Source: DUUI01 sp964345765
GTDB lineage: Bacteria; Bacillota_I; Bacilli_A; Erysipelotrichales; Erysipelotrichaceae
Assembly: GCA_964345765.1 (NCBI GenBank)
Contig: CAYFSJ010000045.1
Location: 1 to 6,116, forward strand
Length of the DNA: 6,116 bases
Reading direction: 5' to 3'
How positions within the stretch are numbered: the stretch's first letter is position 1; each line of letters opens with the position of its first letter. A program made the position numbers and the translations under genes. The notes beneath the pieces were generated by a model. It was not told the DNA's origin and did no database searches. It saw only the letters and a program-made list of their open reading frames with translations. Below are positions 3,989 to 6,116 of this stretch, piece by piece.

Positions 3989-6116
3989 ATGTCAAATGCC
4001 AAAAAGTACATGACAATTGATGGTAATACCGCAGCATCCCATGTTGCGTATGCATTTACTGAATTCTCGGCTATTTATCCTATCACTCCATCTTCTACAA
4101 TGGGTGAATTGATAGATGCATGGTCAGCTCAAGGTCGTAAGAACCTTTGGGATAATTCTGTAAAAGTCGTCGAAATGCAATCTGAAGGTGGAGCTGCTGC
4201 TGCAGTTCACGGTGCTCTACAAGCTGGAACACTTTCTACTACATTCACTGCATCTCAAGGTTTACTATTAATGCTACCTAACCTATACAAGTGGGTTGGT
4301 GAATTATTACCTGGTGTTTTACACGTAGCTGCAAGATCTATTGCGAATCGTTCACTTTCAATCTTTGGTGATCATCAAGATATCTATTCAGCACGTCAAA
4401 CTGGAGTTGCGATGATTTCTTCGCATTCAGTTCAAGAAGCAATGGACTTAGCAGGAGTTGCGCACTTATCTGCTATTAAAGCTCGTTATCCATTCATCCA
4501 TTTCTTTGATGGTTTTAGAACTTCTCATGAAATTCAAAAAATTGAAGAAATTGATTTAGAAGCTTTAAAAGGTCTAATTGACCAAGAGGCTCTTGAAGAG
4601 TTTCGTCAAAATGCTCTAAACCCACATACAAATCCTGTAACTCGTGGTGGAGCAGAAAATGATGATATCTCATTCCAAGGTATGGAGTCAGCAAACCAAC
4701 ACACCAATGCGGTTGTAGGTATTGTTGCTGATTACATGAAAGAAATTTCAAATCTTACTGGTCGCCACTATGCTCCATTTGTTTATTATGGACACCCAGA
4801 AGCAGAACGCGTAATCGTTGCTATGGGATCTGTAACTCAAGCAATTGAAGAAGTCGTTGACAAGATGAATGAAGAAGGGGATAAAGTTGGTTTAGTTAAA
4901 GTTCACCTATATCGTCCATTCTCAATTGACCATATTAAAGAAGTTGTTCCTGCATCTGTTAAAAAAGTTGCGGTTCTTGATAGAACTAAAGAACAAGGAG
5001 CTTCTGAACCTCTATACTTAGATGTTTACAATGCTCTTGCAAATCATAATAATATTGAATTAATTATTGGTGGTCGTTATGGTATCTCAAGTAAGGATAC
5101 TCAACCACAAGATATTAAAGCCGTTTATAATCACTTAAATTCTGAAAATCCATTTACAGGATTTACTATTTCAATTACTGATGATGTCACTAATTTATCG
5201 TTACCTGCTGATAAAGAGTTCGATGTTGCTAAAACAGCAACTGGCTGTATCTTCTATGGTTTAGGTTCTGATGGTACAGTTTCAGCAAATAAATCTTCAA
5301 TCAAGATTATTGGTGATCACACTGACTTATATTCTCAAGCATACTTTGCTTATGACTCTCGTAAAGCTGGTGGAGCAACACGTTCATTCTTACGTTTTGG
5401 TCCAGAACCAATTAAGAGTACTTATTATGTTAAAGATGCTGACTTTGTATCATGCTCATTAGATTCTTATTTAGTTAGATACAATATGTTAGATGGTCTT
5501 GCTAAAGGTGGAACATTCTTATTGAATACAACCTTTAAACCTGAAGAAATTGAAGACCGTTTACCAAATCGTGTCAAGAAACAATTAGCTGATCGTGAAG
5601 CGAAGATGTATGTGATTGATGCGACTGAAATTGCTGAAGAAATCGGTATGGGTCGTCACACAAACACAATCTTACAATCTTCTTTCTTCGCACTAAACCC
5701 ACAAATTATTCCATATGAAGATGCTCTAACTTATATGAAAGAAATGGCAACCAAGACATATGGTAAGAAGGGTGAAGACATTGTTAAACTTAACCATTTA
5801 GCAATCGATAAAGGTAAAGAAGGATTAACTGAAATTGAAGTTAAGCCTGAATGGAAAGAATTAAATACTGGACGTACTATCGCAGCGACTGGGGATACTT
5901 ATTATGATGAATTTGTTAACCCAATTAATGCTTTAGAAGGTTATGATATTCCAACTTCTGTCTTTGTTGAACAAAACATTGTTGATGGTAGCTTCCATAA
6001 CAACTCAGCATTTAATGAACACCGTGCAATCGCAACAAATGTTCCTGTTTGGATTCCTGAAAACTGTATCCAATGTGGATTCTGTTCATTTGTATGTCCA
6101 CACGCAACAATCCGTA
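3989..6116 (+). CDS. nifJ: Pyruvate:ferredoxin (flavodoxin) oxidoreductase, N-terminal 709 residues (3' end outside window)
   Basis: PFOR oxidises pyruvate with CoA to acetyl-CoA and CO2, reducing ferredoxin or flavodoxin; it is the cytoplasmic, oxygen-sensitive entry to acetyl-CoA in anaerobes. The frame is open from the ATG to the window edge, about 60% of the usual 1,170-1,200 residues of the single-chain homodimeric enzyme. In order are: the pyruvate/TPP-binding domain I with YPITPSS (30-36), EMQSEGGAAAA (62-72) and HVAARS (112-117); domain II ending near DRTKEQGASEPLYLD (331-345); the gamma-type domain III with GLGSDGTVSANK (from 424); the EKR linker with NPINALEGYD (from 644); and the first ferredoxin motif with Cys693, 696, 699 and 703. 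Thr33, Glu66 and Arg116 correspond to Desulfovibrio africanus Thr31, Glu64 and Arg114 with a constant offset of two. The second cluster motif and C-terminal TPP domain lie beyond the edge. A strong ribosome binding site and -10 suggest high expression. A nitrogen-fixation role is not implied by the symbol. Confidence 0.96.
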   Translation, partial: MSNAKKYMTIDGNTAASHVAYAFTEFSAIYPITPSSTMGELIDAWSAQGRKNLWDNSVKVVEMQSEGGAAAAVHGALQAGTLSTTFTASQGLLLMLPNLYKWVGELLPGVLHVAARSIANRSLSIFGDHQDIYSARQTGVAMISSHSVQEAMDLAGVAHLSAIKARYPFIHFFDGFRTSHEIQKIEEIDLEALKGLIDQEALEEFRQNALNPHTNPVTRGGAENDDISFQGMESANQHTNAVVGIVADYMKEISNLTGRHYAPFVYYGHPEAERVIVAMGSVTQAIEEVVDKMNEEGDKVGLVKVHLYRPFSIDHIKEVVPASVKKVAVLDRTKEQGASEPLYLDVYNALANHNNIELIIGGRYGISSKDTQPQDIKAVYNHLNSENPFTGFTISITDDVTNLSLPADKEFDVAKTATGCIFYGLGSDGTVSANKSSIKIIGDHTDLYSQAYFAYDSRKAGGATRSFLRFGPEPIKSTYYVKDADFVSCSLDSYLVRYNMLDGLAKGGTFLLNTTFKPEEIEDRLPNRVKKQLADREAKMYVIDATEIAEEIGMGRHTNTILQSSFFALNPQIIPYEDALTYMKEMATKTYGKKGEDIVKLNHLAIDKGKEGLTEIEVKPEWKELNTGRTIAATGDTYYDEFVNPINALEGYDIPTSVFVEQNIVDGSFHNNSAFNEHRAIATNVPVWIPENCIQCGFCSFVCPHATIR

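Noticed and set aside
4515..4751. Antisense 78-codon open frame within PFOR
   Set aside because: It overlaps conserved PFOR coding sequence, and its Leu/His/Gln-rich composition is typical of antisense reading of an acidic protein gene.
5271..5462. 63-codon frame-shifted open frame within PFOR
   Set aside because: The PFOR frame continues intact through this stretch with conserved motifs, so there is no frameshift and no separate gene.
1..6116. Mycoplasma/Spiroplasma genetic code (TGA = Trp)
   Set aside because: All Trp codons in the genes read are TGG, and every complete gene is uninterrupted without reading TGA as Trp. In such an AT-rich genome, code 4 would show many in-frame TGA codons.

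Overview
The window comes from an AT-rich, low-GC Gram-positive-type genome. I read five protein genes, two of them cut by the window edges. Tryptophan is encoded by TGG in all frames I read and no in-frame TGA occurs, so the organism probably uses the standard bacterial code rather than the Mycoplasma code. Three signs point to an anaerobic member of the Erysipelotrichia / deep Mollicutes (Acholeplasma, Haloplasma or Izemoplasma-like) or Bacilli side of the Firmicutes: a pyruvate:ferredoxin oxidoreductase, a CpoA/diglucosyl-lipid-synthase-like glycosyltransferase, and strong AAGGAGG ribosome binding sites on some genes. This placement is inference. I see no rRNA, tRNA, CRISPR array, insertion sequence or phage gene.

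Layout. Positions 1-574 (minus) hold the N-terminal 191 residues of the adenine DNA glycosylase MutY. A 48-bp gap separates it from a divergent gene (623-1075, plus) for an unrecognised four-helix membrane protein. A MATE-family efflux transporter follows (1131-2531, plus), probably on the same transcript. Converging on it, with a 4-bp stop-codon overlap, is a GT4 glycosyltransferase (2528-3847, minus) that resembles bacterial glycolipid glycosyltransferases but carries about 90 extra C-terminal residues resembling a PUA/ASCH-type domain. A 141-bp divergent control region leads to pyruvate:ferredoxin oxidoreductase (3989 to the window end, plus), open at residue 709 just after its first [4Fe-4S] cysteine motif.

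The genes do not form one pathway. They cover DNA repair, an unknown membrane protein with a drug/metabolite exporter, membrane glycolipid synthesis, and central fermentative metabolism.

The most interesting signals are regulatory. The mutY/membrane-protein gap has a perfect 9-bp inverted repeat whose two arms are identical extended -10 boxes (TGGTATAAT), each ending exactly 6 nt before an ATG with no Shine-Dalgarno. Both genes therefore look leaderless. The glycosyltransferase start shows the same 6-nt geometry. The MATE transcript has a plausible intrinsic terminator lying inside the coding sequence of the convergent glycosyltransferase. The glycosyltransferase/PFOR gap holds an 8-bp inverted repeat around one promoter and a tandem direct repeat upstream of the other.
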